64,000 bases of DNA from Streptomyces sp. H39-S7 (GCF_027158205.1 NZ_JAPVLU010000002.1:132961-196960), one strand, 5' to 3'. Positions 1 through 8,842 are shown, numbered from the stretch's first letter. A program made the numbers and translations. Notes: generated by a model from the sequence alone, not told the origin.

Positions 1-1113
1 GACCCCGACGCCACCTTCCCGTACAAGCTGGCCACGCCCGCCGCGGCCATCGTGGACAGCGAGGTGTACGACGCGAAGAAGCAGCACGCGGGCTACGACA
101 TCATGGGCTCCGGGCCGTACCAGCTGGCCTCCTTCAAGGAGGGTGAGTCGGCGGTCTTCACGAAGAACCCGCACTACAAGGGCACGATCAAGCTGAACAA
201 CAGCAAGATCGAGCTCAAGTTCTTCAAGAACTCCACGGAGATGGAGAAGGCCCTCGAGGCCGGCGACATCGACGTGATGAACCGGTCGATGACGCCCGAC
301 CAGCTCAACCGGCTCAACATCAGCACCAGCGGCAACGTCAAGCTGACCGAGACGGCCGGCACCGAGATCCGCTACCTCGTCTTCAACACGGCCGACCCGG
401 TCGCGAAGCAGACGGGGGTCCGCGAGGCCATCGCCCAGCTCGTGGACCGGCAGGCCATCACGCGCGACGTGTACAAGCGCACCGCCGAACCGCTCTACTC
501 CATGATCCCGGCGGGCATCACCGCGCACGCCACCTCGTTCTACAATGCCTACGGCGACCCGAGCGTGGCGAAGGCCCGCAAGAAGCTGAAGGACGCCAAC
601 ATCACCACGCCGGTCGAGCTGACGCTCACGTACACGACCGAGCACTACGGCGAGGCCACCAAGCAGGAGTTCGAGCTGCTCAAGAAGCAGCTGGACGCCA
701 GCGGGCTGTTCAAGATCAAGCTGCAGCCGGTGGCCGACTGGCACACGTACACCGACGGCGGGCGCAAGCACCAGTACCAGGCGTACGGGATGGGCTGGTT
801 CCCCGACTTCCCGGACCCGGACAACTACGTCGCACCGTTCTTCGGCAAGGACAACTTCCTCGAGCTGGCGTACGCGAACCCGGCCATCCAGAACCAGCTG
901 ATCAAGGCCACCCGGCAGAAGACGCAGCGGAGCGCCACCTTCTCCGACTTCACCCAGATGCAGAAGCTCATCGCCAGTGACGTGCCGATCCTGCCCCTGT
1001 GGCAGGGCAAGCAGTACCTCGCCGCCCGCAGTGACATCACGGGCACCGAATGGACGCTCAACGCGTCCTCCACGACCCAGTTCTGGGAGCTGGGACGAGG
1101 TGTGACGGGCTGA
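1..1113 (+). CDS. Peptide ABC transporter substrate-binding protein (family 5), 5' end missing
   Basis: This is the C-terminal 370 residues of an extracellular solute-binding protein of the DppA/OppA type. The frame is open from the first base, so the start, signal peptide and N-terminal lobe lie outside the window. Typical features include the stretch GSGPYQLASFKEG, the segment FNTADPVAKQTGVREAIAQL (the 'helix after the hinge' of family 5 proteins) and a closing PILPLWQGKQYLAARSD. It would deliver peptides to a permease that is not in this window. A strong hairpin follows the stop. The family call is firm, the substrate unknown. Confidence 0.88.
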   Translation, partial: DPDATFPYKLATPAAAIVDSEVYDAKKQHAGYDIMGSGPYQLASFKEGESAVFTKNPHYKGTIKLNNSKIELKFFKNSTEMEKALEAGDIDVMNRSMTPDQLNRLNISTSGNVKLTETAGTEIRYLVFNTADPVAKQTGVREAIAQLVDRQAITRDVYKRTAEPLYSMIPAGITAHATSFYNAYGDPSVAKARKKLKDANITTPVELTLTYTTEHYGEATKQEFELLKKQLDASGLFKIKLQPVADWHTYTDGGRKHQYQAYGMGWFPDFPDPDNYVAPFFGKDNFLELAYANPAIQNQLIKATRQKTQRSATFSDFTQMQKLIASDVPILPLWQGKQYLAARSDITGTEWTLNASSTTQFWELGRGVTG

Positions 1114-1121
1114 TCAGGACA

Positions 1122-1164
1122 CGGGAGAGGGCCCGGACGACACGGTCGTCCGGCCCCTCTCCCG
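1122..1164 (+). terminator. Hairpin terminator after the peptide-binding protein
   Basis: Two 20-base arms (1122-1141 and 1145-1164) with a 3-base loop pair with a single mismatch, starting 8 bases after the stop codon. There is no clear T-tract, which is common in streptomycetes. Confidence 0.75.
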
Positions 1165-1394
1165 TACCCCCGGTCAGCAGGGGTCGACCTTGCCCCTGGG
1201 GCAGACCGCGGCATCGGGGCAGCCGGGCCGCGGGAGCAACCAGGACGCGGCCCACGCCGCCGACCGGCTCCAGGCCGCCGGCGGCCTCCTCGACGCCTTC
1301 GAGAACGCCGTACCGGGCCGCCGGAGGCCGTGGGCGATGAGTTCCGGGCCGCCGGCGGGTCTGTCGTGAGAGGAGCCACGACAGGAGGCCAGCG
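1165..1394. other. Intergenic stretch, no gene recognised
   Basis: About 230 bases between the terminator and the STAS gene. It is GC-rich and open in several frames but no frame gives a recognisable protein with a supported start. The only clear signal is the AGGAGG-like ribosome binding site at its right end, serving the STAS gene. Confidence 0.4.
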
Positions 1395-1730
1395 GTGAGC
1401 GCAGTCGACGAGGTGCCGGAACCGTCGGAACGGCGGCCGGGCCAGGACCCGGACGCGGCCGTCTGGGTCCTGGCCGGCCCGCTCACCCGAGCCGGCGTCC
1501 CCGAGCTGTGCGCGCGCCTGCGCGACCGGCTGCACGGCGGCGAGCCCGGCTGGGTGACCTGCGACGTGGCCGCGCTCACCGACCCGGACGCGACCACCGT
1601 CGAAGCACTGGCCCGGCTGCAGCTGACCGCCCGGCGGCTCGGCAGCCGCATACGGCTGCGGAACGCCTGCGGCCGGCTGCTCGGCCTGCTGACCCTGGCG
1701 GGCCTGCGGGACGTGCTGCCCCTGGAGTAG
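1395..1730 (+). CDS. STAS-domain protein (anti-sigma factor antagonist-like)
   Basis: A 111-residue single-domain protein. The GTG start has a good ribosome binding site (ACAGGAGGCC) just upstream. After an acidic lead of about 20 residues it shows the STAS fold pattern: VWVLAGPLTRAGVPELCARL, then VTCDVAALTDPDATTVEALARLQ and a closing LLTLAGLRDVLPLE. Canonical SpoIIAA-like antagonists have a phosphorylatable Ser in the D-S-x-G motif. Here the equivalent loop reads DPDATTVEAL, so an atypical or non-phosphorylated STAS protein is likely. Its 3' end faces a sigma factor gene, a suggestive but unproven functional link. Confidence 0.75.
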   Translation: MSAVDEVPEPSERRPGQDPDAAVWVLAGPLTRAGVPELCARLRDRLHGGEPGWVTCDVAALTDPDATTVEALARLQLTARRLGSRIRLRNACGRLLGLLTLAGLRDVLPLE

Positions 1731-1766
1731 CCCCGGAGGCAGCTCCCACCACCGGCAGGGGGCTAC
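1727..1766. terminator. Possible bidirectional hairpin between STAS and sigma genes
   Basis: The 8-base arms GTAGCCCC (1727-1734) and GGGGCTAC (1759-1766) are complementary, and a small GGAG/CTCC stem sits inside. The structure contains the stop of the STAS gene and reaches the stop of the convergent sigma gene. Confidence 0.5.
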
Positions 1767-2746
1767 GGCTCCAGCCGCGGGGGCAGACCGAACAGCGGAA
1801 ACAGGTGCGCGGTGTCGAGGAACGCGTTGATGCCGGTGATCCGGTCTCCCGCGATCTCGATGACCTGCAGCGCCCACGGCACGTGACCGCCGTCGGAGCC
1901 GGGCCGGTACTGGCCGAAGGCCGGTGAGCCGTTCGCCGTCACGGGCACCAGCCGCGAGCCCGCGCAGCCTATGCCGGTCCCGAGCATCCAGCCGCGAATG
2001 TCCGCCGGACCGCGGAACCACAGCTCGTACGGCGGCATCGACAACGTCGCGTCCTCGCGCAGCAGCTCGGTGAGCGAGTCCAGGTCGTAGCGCTCGAAGG
2101 CGTCCACGTAGCGGGCCAGCAGGGCGCGCTGCGCCTCGTCCATCGGCCGGGCCGGGTCACTGGCGGTGACATCGCCCGCGGCGAGCGCCGAACGGGCCCG
2201 CTGCAGTGCGCTGTTGACCGACGCGACCGTCGTGTCGAGCAGCTCCGCGACCTCGCTCGCCTTCCACGCCAGCACCTCCCGCAGGATCAGCACCGCGCGC
2301 TGCCGGGGCGCCAGGTGCTGCAGCGCGGCGACGAAGGCCAGCCGGACCGAGTCGCGCTGCGCGGCCACCTCGGCCGGATCGCCGCCCGAGGGCAGCATCC
2401 GCGCGTCGGGCATCGGCTCGATCCACGTCGCCTCCGGCAGCGCCGGGGTCAGGGGCGACGAGGACGGGACGGGGGACGCGAGATCCATCGGGCGGGCCCG
2501 GCGCTCGCGTGCCTTGAGCATGTCCAGACAGACGTTGGTGGCGATGCGGTACAGCCACGACCGCAGCGACGCCCGGCCCTCGAACCGGTCGAAGCTCCGC
2601 CACGCCCGGACCATCGTCTCCTGGACGGCGTCCTCCGACTCGAACGCCGATCCCAGCATCCGGTAGCAGTAGCCCGTCAGCTCCACCCGGTGCCGCTCCA
2701 GCTGCAGCTCCGAAGCCACGCCGTCCATTGCCGCGAGATCACTCAT
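1763..2746 (-). CDS. ECF-type RNA polymerase sigma factor with C-terminal SnoaL-like domain
   Basis: A 327-residue protein. Residues about 18-85 carry sigma-70 region 2 (YCYRMLGSAFESEDAVQETMVRAWR, then SWLYRIATNVCLDMLKARERR). Residues about 140-195 carry region 4 (LPPRQRAVLILREVL-type, here LAPRQRAVLILREVLAWKASEVAELL). The last roughly 120 residues (RYVDAFERYDLDSLTELL, DATLSMPPYELWFRG) form a SnoaL/NTF2-like domain. This architecture is that of large ECF sigma factors of the SigG/TIGR02960 kind, where the extra domain is thought to modulate activity instead of a separate anti-sigma factor. No anti-sigma gene is adjacent. The ATG start is well placed for region 2. Confidence 0.9.
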   Translation of the reverse strand: MSDLAAMDGVASELQLERHRVELTGYCYRMLGSAFESEDAVQETMVRAWRSFDRFEGRASLRSWLYRIATNVCLDMLKARERRARPMDLASPVPSSSPLTPALPEATWIEPMPDARMLPSGGDPAEVAAQRDSVRLAFVAALQHLAPRQRAVLILREVLAWKASEVAELLDTTVASVNSALQRARSALAAGDVTASDPARPMDEAQRALLARYVDAFERYDLDSLTELLREDATLSMPPYELWFRGPADIRGWMLGTGIGCAGSRLVPVTANGSPAFGQYRPGSDGGHVPWALQVIEIAGDRITGINAFLDTAHLFPLFGLPPRLEP

Positions 2747-2798
2747 CGAGGGCCCCTTGTCGACCGTCGGCCGTCAGCTCCAGCCGTTGCGACCGATC

Positions 2799-3386
2799 CT
2801 AGGCGGGGGGTCCGACAATGGGCCCGGGACCGCTCCGACCTTGCTGGTTTCCTCCTCCGGCGGGCGAACCCGTGGGAAGATCCCGGGCGAGCAGGTCCAT
2901 CATGAGGCTGTCGTGCCACGTTCCGTCGGGACCGCGCTCGTAGTCGCGCATGATGCCGACCGGCCGGAATCCCGCCTTGGTGTAGCAGCGGATGGCGGCG
3001 GCGTTGTCGGCCGCGGGATCGATGATCAGCCGGTGGTGCCCGTGGCCGGTGATCAGATGGCCGACCAGGGTGCGGACGGCGTCGGTGCCGAGGCCCCGGC
3101 CGTGGCAGGCGGGGTCGACGTAGATGTCGATGTTCGCGTGCCGGTAGTCGGGCTCCTCCTCGGCGCTCCACTGGATCGCGCCCACCACCCGGCCCTCGTA
3201 CTCGATGGTGAAGTGCTCCGTGTCCGGCTCGGCGAAGTCCTCGGCGATGGACGCGGCCATGCCGTCCGGGTCACCGCGCCACCGCGCGTACACCTCCGGT
3301 GTCGAGCGGATCGCGGTGAGCGCGGGGATGTCGTCGGCCGTGGCCGGACGCAGCGTGACCGCGGCGCCGTGAAGAGTCGTCTGCAT
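2799..3386 (-). CDS. GNAT N-acetyltransferase, AAC(6')-like
   Basis: A 195-residue acetyl-CoA-dependent acyltransferase. The start at 3386 (MQTTLHGAAVTLRPATADD) was preferred over an upstream in-frame start because the family begins with this beta strand. Acetyl-CoA motif A is DPACHGRGLGTDAVRTLVGH, and motif B is NAAAIRCYTKAGFRPVGIMR. The pattern around EYEGRVVGAIQW and YVDPACHGRGLG resembles the aminoglycoside 6'-acetyltransferase branch, so the substrate could be an aminoglycoside, but small-molecule or peptide substrates are equally possible. The last roughly 30 residues are low-complexity and unlikely to be part of the fold. It lies downstream of the response regulator with no gap, so the two may be co-transcribed. 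Confidence 0.8.
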   Translation of the reverse strand: MQTTLHGAAVTLRPATADDIPALTAIRSTPEVYARWRGDPDGMAASIAEDFAEPDTEHFTIEYEGRVVGAIQWSAEEEPDYRHANIDIYVDPACHGRGLGTDAVRTLVGHLITGHGHHRLIIDPAADNAAAIRCYTKAGFRPVGIMRDYERGPDGTWHDSLMMDLLARDLPTGSPAGGGNQQGRSGPGPIVGPPA

Positions 3387-3440
3387 GGCGGGGACGTTAC
3401 CGACCCGGCCGCAGCCGGTCATGAGGGCCCGCCCGGCCAC

Positions 3441-4112
3441 TCAGCCCGCTCCGGGGCGCACCAGCCCGCTCTCGTACGCGTACACCGCCGCCTGGACGCG
3501 GTCGCGCAGGCCCAGCTTGGTCAGCACGTGCCCGACATGGGTCTTCACGGTCGTCTCGCTGACGAACAGCTCCGCCGCGATCTCCGCGTTCGACAGCCCC
3601 CGGGCGACCAGCTTCAGCACCTCGACCTCGCGCTCGGTGAGGGTGTGCAGCGGCTGCGGCACGGAGTCCTCGCCGGAGGGCAGCCGTCCCGCGTACTTGT
3701 CCAGGAGCCGGCGGGTGATGCTGGGCGCGAGCATCGCCTCGCCCGCCGCGACCACCCGGATGGCCTGCACCAGTTCGGCGGCCGGCGCGTCCTTGAGCAG
3801 GAAGCCGCTGGCACCGGCGCGCAGCGCCTCGACCACGTACTCGTCCAGGTCGAAGGTGGTCAGCACCAGCACCTTCGCCGGTCCGTCCCGCCCGGGGCCG
3901 GTGATCTGGCGGGTCGCCTCGACCCCGTCCATCCGCGGCATCCGGATGTCCATCAGCACCACGTCGGGCTGCAGCGCCCGCACCTGGTCCAGAGCCTGCT
4001 GGCCGTCCCCGGCCTCACCGATGACGGCGAGGTCCGGCTCGGCCTCCAGGATCATGCGGAAGCCGGTACGCAGCAGCGGCTGGTCGTCCACCAGTAGGAC
4101 GCGAATCGCCAC
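3441..4112 (-). CDS. NarL/FixJ-family two-component response regulator (orphan)
   Basis: A 223-residue DNA-binding response regulator. The receiver domain (1-120) has the acidic pair D9-D10, phospho-acceptor D55 in VVLMDIRMP, a conserved T in [13 protein letters not shown] and K in FLLKDAP. The C-terminal LuxR-type helix-turn-helix is about residues 155-215 ([45 protein letters not shown]). No histidine kinase is adjacent: the upstream neighbour, 40 bases away, is a RecB-like nuclease and the downstream neighbour an acetyltransferase. Its kinase must be elsewhere. Confidence 0.92.
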   Translation of the reverse strand: MAIRVLLVDDQPLLRTGFRMILEAEPDLAVIGEAGDGQQALDQVRALQPDVVLMDIRMPRMDGVEATRQITGPGRDGPAKVLVLTTFDLDEYVVEALRAGASGFLLKDAPAAELVQAIRVVAAGEAMLAPSITRRLLDKYAGRLPSGEDSVPQPLHTLTEREVEVLKLVARGLSNAEIAAELFVSETTVKTHVGHVLTKLGLRDRVQAAVYAYESGLVRPGAG

Positions 4113-4152
4113 AAGATCTCCCTCGTCGTTGCCGGACCCGCCCCATTCTTGC

Positions 4153-5013
4153 CTAGACCAGGTCGTCCCCGGACGGCGCGGGGGCCGGGAGCGGCAGCGG
4201 ATAGGGCGGGGGAGTGCCCCCGAACTCCGGACAGAACGCCTGGTGGTCGCACCAGCCGCACAGTTTGGTGCGCCGCGGCAGCCATTCGCCGGTCGTGGTG
4301 GCCTCGCGGATCGCCTCCCACAGCGCCAGCAGCTTGCGCTCCACGCTCCGCAGGTCCGCCTCCGACGGGTCGTACGTGATCACGTCGCCGCTGCCCAGGT
4401 AGACCAGCTGCAGCCGGCGCGGCACCACCCCGCGCAGCCGCCACAGCACCAGGGCGTAAAACTTCATCTGGAACAGCGCCTCGCCTGCGTACTCCGGGCG
4501 CGGGGCCTTGCCCGTCTTGTAGTCGACCACCCGCAGATCACCGGACGGCGCCACGTCGAGCCGGTCGACGTACCCGCGCAGCGTCAGCCCCGAGTCCAGC
4601 ACCGTCTCGACGTACATCTCCCGCTCGGCGGGCTCCAGCCGCGTCGGGTCCTCCAGCGTGAACCAGCGGTCGACGAGCTGCTCGGCGCTCTCCAGCCACC
4701 GGGTGAGCGCGGGTCCGTCCGCCACCTCGAAGAGCTGGGCCAGCTCCGGCCGGGCGGCCAGCAGCTTCTCCCACTCGCCCGGGACCAGGGAACGGGCCCG
4801 GTCCGCCGTACGTTCGACGGCGGGTGAGTCGAAGAGCCTTTCGAGCACCGCGTGCACGACCGTGCCCCGGGTGGCGGCCTCGCTCGGCTTCTCCGGCAGC
4901 TTGTCGATCACCCGCAGCCGGTACAGCAGGGGGCACCGCATGAAGTCCGCCGCCCGTGACGGGGAGAGCGACGACGGTGGCCGGGGAGGGATGTCTGAGG
5001 TGCTGGTGCCCAT
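4153..5013 (-). CDS. RecB-family exonuclease (PD-(D/E)XK, putative Fe-S)
   Basis: A 286-residue nuclease of the Cas4/AddB-like group. The N-terminal [23 protein letters not shown] matches the box that carries the first cysteine. [12 protein letters not shown] follows, then the catalytic region [11 protein letters not shown] (D and K of the PD-(D/E)XK core) and [10 protein letters not shown]. At the C-terminus [14 protein letters not shown] supplies three more cysteines, so a four-cysteine iron-sulphur cluster is expected. Proteins like this are found as single genes across streptomycetes. The role is probably DNA end processing; the precise role is unknown. The gene diverges from the protease at 5154. 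Confidence 0.85.
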   Translation of the reverse strand: MGTSTSDIPPRPPSSLSPSRAADFMRCPLLYRLRVIDKLPEKPSEAATRGTVVHAVLERLFDSPAVERTADRARSLVPGEWEKLLAARPELAQLFEVADGPALTRWLESAEQLVDRWFTLEDPTRLEPAEREMYVETVLDSGLTLRGYVDRLDVAPSGDLRVVDYKTGKAPRPEYAGEALFQMKFYALVLWRLRGVVPRRLQLVYLGSGDVITYDPSEADLRSVERKLLALWEAIREATTTGEWLPRRTKLCGWCDHQAFCPEFGGTPPPYPLPLPAPAPSGDDLV

Positions 5014-5153
5014 GGCAGACGACCCTACGGCCTCCCACCGACAGCCGGTGTCGGCCGCGGACCACCGGGCAATACCATCGAAGACAGCGGCCCTCGCATC
5101 GTGTGATCGACTCGACCGGTGTGCGAGGGTTCAGACATGAACGAGGGGAACCA

Positions 5154-6365
5154 GTGAGCGAGAGCGGGCAGCCGCCGTCCCAGGGCACGCAGGCCCAGCC
5201 GGGGAACGGGCAGAAGAAGCGCCCGCGGGAAGCCGGCGGCGGCATCCTGATGGGCCGCATCTTCGGCGTGCCCGTCTACGTCGCTCCCAGCTGGTTCCTG
5301 GTCGCGGCCCTCATCACCTGGGTCTTCGGCGGCCAGCTCGAGGAGGTGCTGCCCGAACTCGGCGCCATCCGCTACCTCGTCTCGCTCTTCTTCGCCGTCG
5401 CCTTCTACGCCTCGGTCCTCATCCACGAGCTCGCGCACACCGTCGCCGCGCTGCGCTTCGGCCTTCCCGTGCGCCGCATCCAGCTGCAGTTCTTCGGCGG
5501 CGTCTCGGAGATCGAGAAGGAGTCCGAGACCCCCGGCCGGGAGTTCGTCCTCGCCTTCGTCGGCCCGCTGCTCTCCCTGGTGCTGGCCGGGATCTTCTAC
5601 GGCGGGATGCAGGCCGTCGAGCCCGGCACGGTCCCCGGCGTGCTGCTCGCCGGCCTCATGATCAGCAACCTGATCGTCGCCGTGTTCAACCTGCTGCCGG
5701 GCCTTCCGCTGGACGGCGGCCGGATGCTCAGGGCCGTCGTGTGGAAGATCACCGGCAAGCCGATGAGCGGTACCGTCGCCGCCGCCTGGACCGGCCGCGC
5801 GCTGGCCATCGCCGTCCTCTGCCTGCCCCTGCTCACGTACGACAACGCAGCCGGCACCAGCGGGTTCGACTCGATCACCGACGCCCTGCTCGCCGCGATC
5901 CTCGCCGCCATCATCTGGACCGGCGCCGGGAACAGCCTGCGCATGGCCCGGCTGCGCGAACGACTCCCGGCCCTCCAGGCCCGCGCCCTCACCCGGCGCG
6001 CCGTGCCCGTCAGTTCCGACACCCCGCTGTCCGAGGCGCTGCGCCGCGCCAACGAGGCCGGCGCCCGCGCCCTGGTCGTCGTCGACGGCCAGGGGGACCC
6101 GACCGCGGTCGTCCGCGAGGCCGCCATCGTCGGCATCCCCGAGCACCGGCGCCCCTGGGTCGCCGTCAGCGGCCTGGCCCAGGACCTCAAGCCGGGCATG
6201 AGGGTCTCCACCGAGCTCGCCGGCGAGGACCTGCTCGACACCCTGCGGGCGACCCCGTCGACCGAGTACCTGGTCGTCGAGCCGACGGGCGAGATCTACG
6301 GAGTGCTGTCGACGGCGGACGTGGAGAAAGCCTTCCTGGCCGCCATGGCCCGCCCCCAGGTCTGA
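5154..6365 (+). CDS. Site-2 protease family membrane protein (M50) with CBS-like tail
   Basis: A 403-residue intramembrane zinc metalloprotease. The GTG at 5154 follows the purine-rich GAGGGGAA, so it was chosen over further upstream starts that would add an unrelated leader. Transmembrane segments start at about residue 43 (VAPSWFLVAALITWVF). The zinc motif HELAH is at 91-95 and the third ligand lies in NLLPGLPLDGGRM. Residues from about 290 on (VPVSSDTPLSEALRRANEAGARALVVVD, then STEYLVVEPTGEIYGVLSTADV) form a CBS-domain pair. The family cleaves membrane-bound regulators. The substrate here is unknown. It precedes trmI and the proteasome genes. Confidence 0.92.
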   Translation: MSESGQPPSQGTQAQPGNGQKKRPREAGGGILMGRIFGVPVYVAPSWFLVAALITWVFGGQLEEVLPELGAIRYLVSLFFAVAFYASVLIHELAHTVAALRFGLPVRRIQLQFFGGVSEIEKESETPGREFVLAFVGPLLSLVLAGIFYGGMQAVEPGTVPGVLLAGLMISNLIVAVFNLLPGLPLDGGRMLRAVVWKITGKPMSGTVAAAWTGRALAIAVLCLPLLTYDNAAGTSGFDSITDALLAAILAAIIWTGAGNSLRMARLRERLPALQARALTRRAVPVSSDTPLSEALRRANEAGARALVVVDGQGDPTAVVREAAIVGIPEHRRPWVAVSGLAQDLKPGMRVSTELAGEDLLDTLRATPSTEYLVVEPTGEIYGVLSTADVEKAFLAAMARPQV

Positions 6366-6547
6366 GCAGCAACCCCCAGAGGTCTGAAACGCCGGCACAG
6401 AACCCCCGGGCGAGTGAGCCGAAGGGGCGCGTCCTTGTCGAAAAGGAGAGCGCGCGGAGATCGTGAGGAACGAGCGATCGAGCACGGTCGACTGTCGACA
6501 AGGGCTGTAGCGCCCCGGAGGCGAACCGAGCCCCCGAAAAGAGGGGC

Positions 6548-6553
6548 TAGGCT
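6548..6553 (+). promoter_or_regulatory. -10 element for a leaderless trmI transcript
   Basis: TAGGCT ends 6 bases before the ATG of trmI, and no ribosome binding site is visible there, so transcription probably starts at the A of the start codon. A matching -35 is not obvious. Confidence 0.5.
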
Positions 6554-6559
6554 GTTGGT

Positions 6560-7552
6560 ATGTCCGAACCGACCGGTGCCGCCCGCCGTCGCGGCCCATT
6601 CCAAGTCGGGGACCAGGTCCAGCTCACCGACCCCAAGGGACGCCACTACACGTTCACGCTCGAAGCCGGAAAGCAGTTCCACACCCACAAGGGCGCTTTC
6701 CAGCACGACGAGTTGATCGGTAGCCCCGAAGGAAGTGTTGTCCGTACCACGGGGAACGTCGCCTATCTGGCGCTGCGCCCCCTGCTCCCCGACTATGTCC
6801 TGTCCATGCCACGCGGTGCCGCAGTGGTCTACCCCAAGGACGCGGGGCAGATCCTGTCGATGGCCGACATCTTCCCGGGCGCCCGGGTCGTCGAAGCGGG
6901 AGTCGGGTCGGGATCGCTCAGCACCTTCCTGCTCCGCGCCGTCGGCGACCAGGGCATGCTGCACTCCTACGAGCGCCGTGCCGACTTCGCGGAGATCGCC
7001 ACCCAGAACGTCCAGCGCTACTTCGGCGGAGAACACCCCGCTTGGCAGCTGACCGTCGGCGACCTCCAGGACAATCTGTCCGACACCGACGTCGACCGCG
7101 TCATCCTGGACATGCTCGCCCCGTGGGAATGCCTCGACGCCGTCTCCAAGGCGCTCGTCCCCGGCGGCATCCTGTGCTGCTACGTCGCCACCACCACGCA
7201 GATGGCCCGCACCGTCGAGTCCATTCGTGAGCACGGCACCTTCAACGAGCCGGCGGCCTGGGAGACCATGGTCCGAAACTGGCACGTCGAGGGCCTCGCG
7301 GTACGCCCCGACCACCGCATGATCGGGCACACCGGCTTCCTGCTCACCGCTCGCCGGCTCGCCGACGGCGTGGAGCCGCCGATGCGCCGACGCCGCCCCT
7401 CCAAGGGCTCGTACGGCGAGGACTACACCGGCCCCGGCAGCGAGAGCGGGAGCAAGCGCGCACCCGCCGACGCACCCGCGGTCGTCGAAGCGCCCGCCGC
7501 CGAGGCACCCGCCGCCGACGCGCCGGCCGCGCCCGAGGCAGCCGCCGAGTAA
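6560..7552 (+). CDS. trmI: tRNA (adenine-58-N1)-methyltransferase TrmI
   Basis: A 330-residue SAM-dependent enzyme that methylates A58 in the T-loop of tRNA, as a homotetramer. It shows the N-terminal beta domain (FQVGDQVQLTDPKGRHYTFTLEAGKQFHTHKG), the PLLPDYVLSMPRG linker, the SAM motif VVEAGVGSGSLSTFLLRAVG, the acidic LHSYERRADFAEIA and the catalytic-side DRVILDMLAPWE. After residue 275 there is an Ala/Pro-rich tail not needed for the fold. A promoter element sits right against the ATG, suggesting a leaderless mRNA. This gene lies upstream of the proteasome ATPase in many actinobacteria. Confidence 0.95.
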   Translation: MSEPTGAARRRGPFQVGDQVQLTDPKGRHYTFTLEAGKQFHTHKGAFQHDELIGSPEGSVVRTTGNVAYLALRPLLPDYVLSMPRGAAVVYPKDAGQILSMADIFPGARVVEAGVGSGSLSTFLLRAVGDQGMLHSYERRADFAEIATQNVQRYFGGEHPAWQLTVGDLQDNLSDTDVDRVILDMLAPWECLDAVSKALVPGGILCCYVATTTQMARTVESIREHGTFNEPAAWETMVRNWHVEGLAVRPDHRMIGHTGFLLTARRLADGVEPPMRRRRPSKGSYGEDYTGPGSESGSKRAPADAPAVVEAPAAEAPAADAPAAPEAAAE

Positions 7553-7577
7553 TACCGGGCCACGCCCGCAGAGAGCA

Positions 7578-7633
7578 GCGGGAGGCGCCGGTGCCCGAAC
7601 CCCCACAAGGGTTCCGGCACCGGCGCCTCCCGC
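7578..7633 (+). terminator. Strong terminator hairpin after trmI
   Basis: Eighteen-base arms (7578-7595 and 7616-7633) pair perfectly, and the loop holds a second stem (GAACCC/GGGTTC). It lies 25 bases after the trmI stop. Confidence 0.85.
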
Positions 7634-7740
7634 ATTTCCGGCGCACCGGCCCTCCCGGCCGCCCCTGCGGTTCCACCGGAGTGTGACGTGTGGCACCATG
7701 CTGGCCACCCCCTCGAACAAACTCCCCAGGAGCCAGGCGA

Positions 7741-8301
7741 GTGCAGCCCTCCGCAGGACCGGCCCTTCCGCATACCCGCGCCCGCTCGGTGCACTGGATC
7801 TCCACCGCCGCACTGCTCGCCGCGGTCATCGGCGCCGGGGCCCTCGTCCAGCCCGCCGACGCCTCCCCCCACGCCTCCGAGGAGCCCGCAGGCCTCGCCC
7901 CCGACCCCAGGACGGCCCCGTACCCGCTCGACTGCGCGGGAGCCCCCGTGGAGGTCGTCAGCCGCGCCTCGGGGGACCTGGACCAGGACGGCCGACCCGA
8001 GACGGTCGCCGTCGTGCACTGCCGGGCCGAGGCGGGCACCCCGCCCACCGGCGTCTACGTCCTGGCGGCCGGCGCGGAGCCCGGCAGCGCGCCGCGCGTC
8101 GTGGCCACCCTGGTCGATCCGGCGGAAGAGCGCAGCATCACCGGCTTCGGACTCCAGGGACGCACCATCCGGGCGACGGTCCTTGGGTACTCCAGCGACA
8201 CCACCCCCCGCTGCTGCCCGGACCAGAAGCGGGCGTACACCTGGCAGTGGAGGTCCGGGCGGTACTACGCCACCCCGGGCGCCCTCGCGAACAGCATCTG
8301 A
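7741..8301 (+). CDS. Secreted hypothetical protein
   Basis: A 186-residue protein with a signal peptide and no recognised domain. The GTG at 7741 follows AGGAG at a suitable distance and gives a basic lead and a hydrophobic core (ISTAALLAAVIGAGALV) ending near QPADAS, a likely signal peptidase site. The mature part has conserved-looking cysteines (LDCAGAP, VVHCRAE, TPRCCPDQKR) and reads like a small all-beta extracellular protein: SRASGDLDQDGRPETVAVVHC, then RTIRATVLGYSSD and YTWQWRSGRYY. The DLDQDGRPE segment looks like a VCBS/FG-GAP-type calcium loop. Function unknown. Confidence 0.65.
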   Translation: MQPSAGPALPHTRARSVHWISTAALLAAVIGAGALVQPADASPHASEEPAGLAPDPRTAPYPLDCAGAPVEVVSRASGDLDQDGRPETVAVVHCRAEAGTPPTGVYVLAAGAEPGSAPRVVATLVDPAEERSITGFGLQGRTIRATVLGYSSDTTPRCCPDQKRAYTWQWRSGRYYATPGALANSI

Positions 8302-8313
8302 ACCGGCGCCGGC

Positions 8314-8338
8314 CGCCGCGTCAGCCCGTCACGCGGCG
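8314..8338. terminator. Hairpin between convergent secreted-protein and ferredoxin genes
   Basis: CGCCGCGT (8314-8321) pairs with ACGCGGCG (8331-8338) around a 9-base loop. It overlaps the ferredoxin stop codon. Confidence 0.5.
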
Positions 8339-8628
8339 TCGGGGCCGAAAACCTCCACCCGGTCGGTGACACGACGGACGTGGATGCAGTCGCCAGGGCA
8401 CTCCTTGGCCGAATCCACCACGTCGGTGAGCAACGTCAGCGGCACGGGGGCCGTGGCGCCCGGGGCCTGCCGCAGCTCGTCGTCGTGGCCCTTGACGTAC
8501 GCCAGCCCGTCGATGTCGAGCTCGAACACCTCCGGCGCGTACTGCACACAGATCCCGTCGCCGGTGCACAAGTCCTGGTCGATCCAGACTTCCAGCTCCT
8601 GCGCGCCGGCCTCGGAAACGTCACTCAC
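8329..8628 (-). CDS. Small ferredoxin
   Basis: A 99-residue electron carrier. The GTG start at 8628 gives VSDVSEAGAQELEVWIDQDL. The cluster ligands are in CTGDGIC and, after a long insertion, CPGDCIHV. The spacing C-x5-C followed by a C-P near the end is that of [3Fe-4S]/[4Fe-4S] ferredoxins of the mycobacterial P450-partner type, although no P450 is adjacent. A longer open frame upstream is GC-rich read-through and was not used. It is divergent from the proteasomal ATPase gene, with about 250 bases between them. Confidence 0.88.
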   Translation of the reverse strand: MSDVSEAGAQELEVWIDQDLCTGDGICVQYAPEVFELDIDGLAYVKGHDDELRQAPGATAPVPLTLLTDVVDSAKECPGDCIHVRRVTDRVEVFGPDAA

Positions 8629-8836
8629 GGGGTACCTCGCCTGCCGTTCATGGATCGGCCCGCACACGGACCGCAACAGTCCCTGACGGGTGTTGACCGA
8701 ACCGACGATACAACCGGCCGCTTTCCGATGTTGATCCGTGGGTATCTCCCTGGCGTGAGGACGTACGCAAGGGTGAAGATCGGACACACCCCGACCGTCT
8801 TTGTGATCTAGGGGTTTCAACCCCCACCGGCCCAGG

Positions 8837-8842
8837 TAGGGT
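8837..8842 (+). promoter_or_regulatory. Candidate -10 element for arc
   Basis: TAGGGT lies about 40 bases upstream of the arc start. The -35 region is not convincing. Confidence 0.35.

Noticed and set aside
1165..1394. A possible short gene ending near 1368
   Set aside because: A frame with a plausible helical segment exists, but it has no start codon with a ribosome binding site.
2757..4097. A 446-codon plus-strand frame
   Set aside because: It lies antisense to the acetyltransferase and response regulator, both with clear family motifs.
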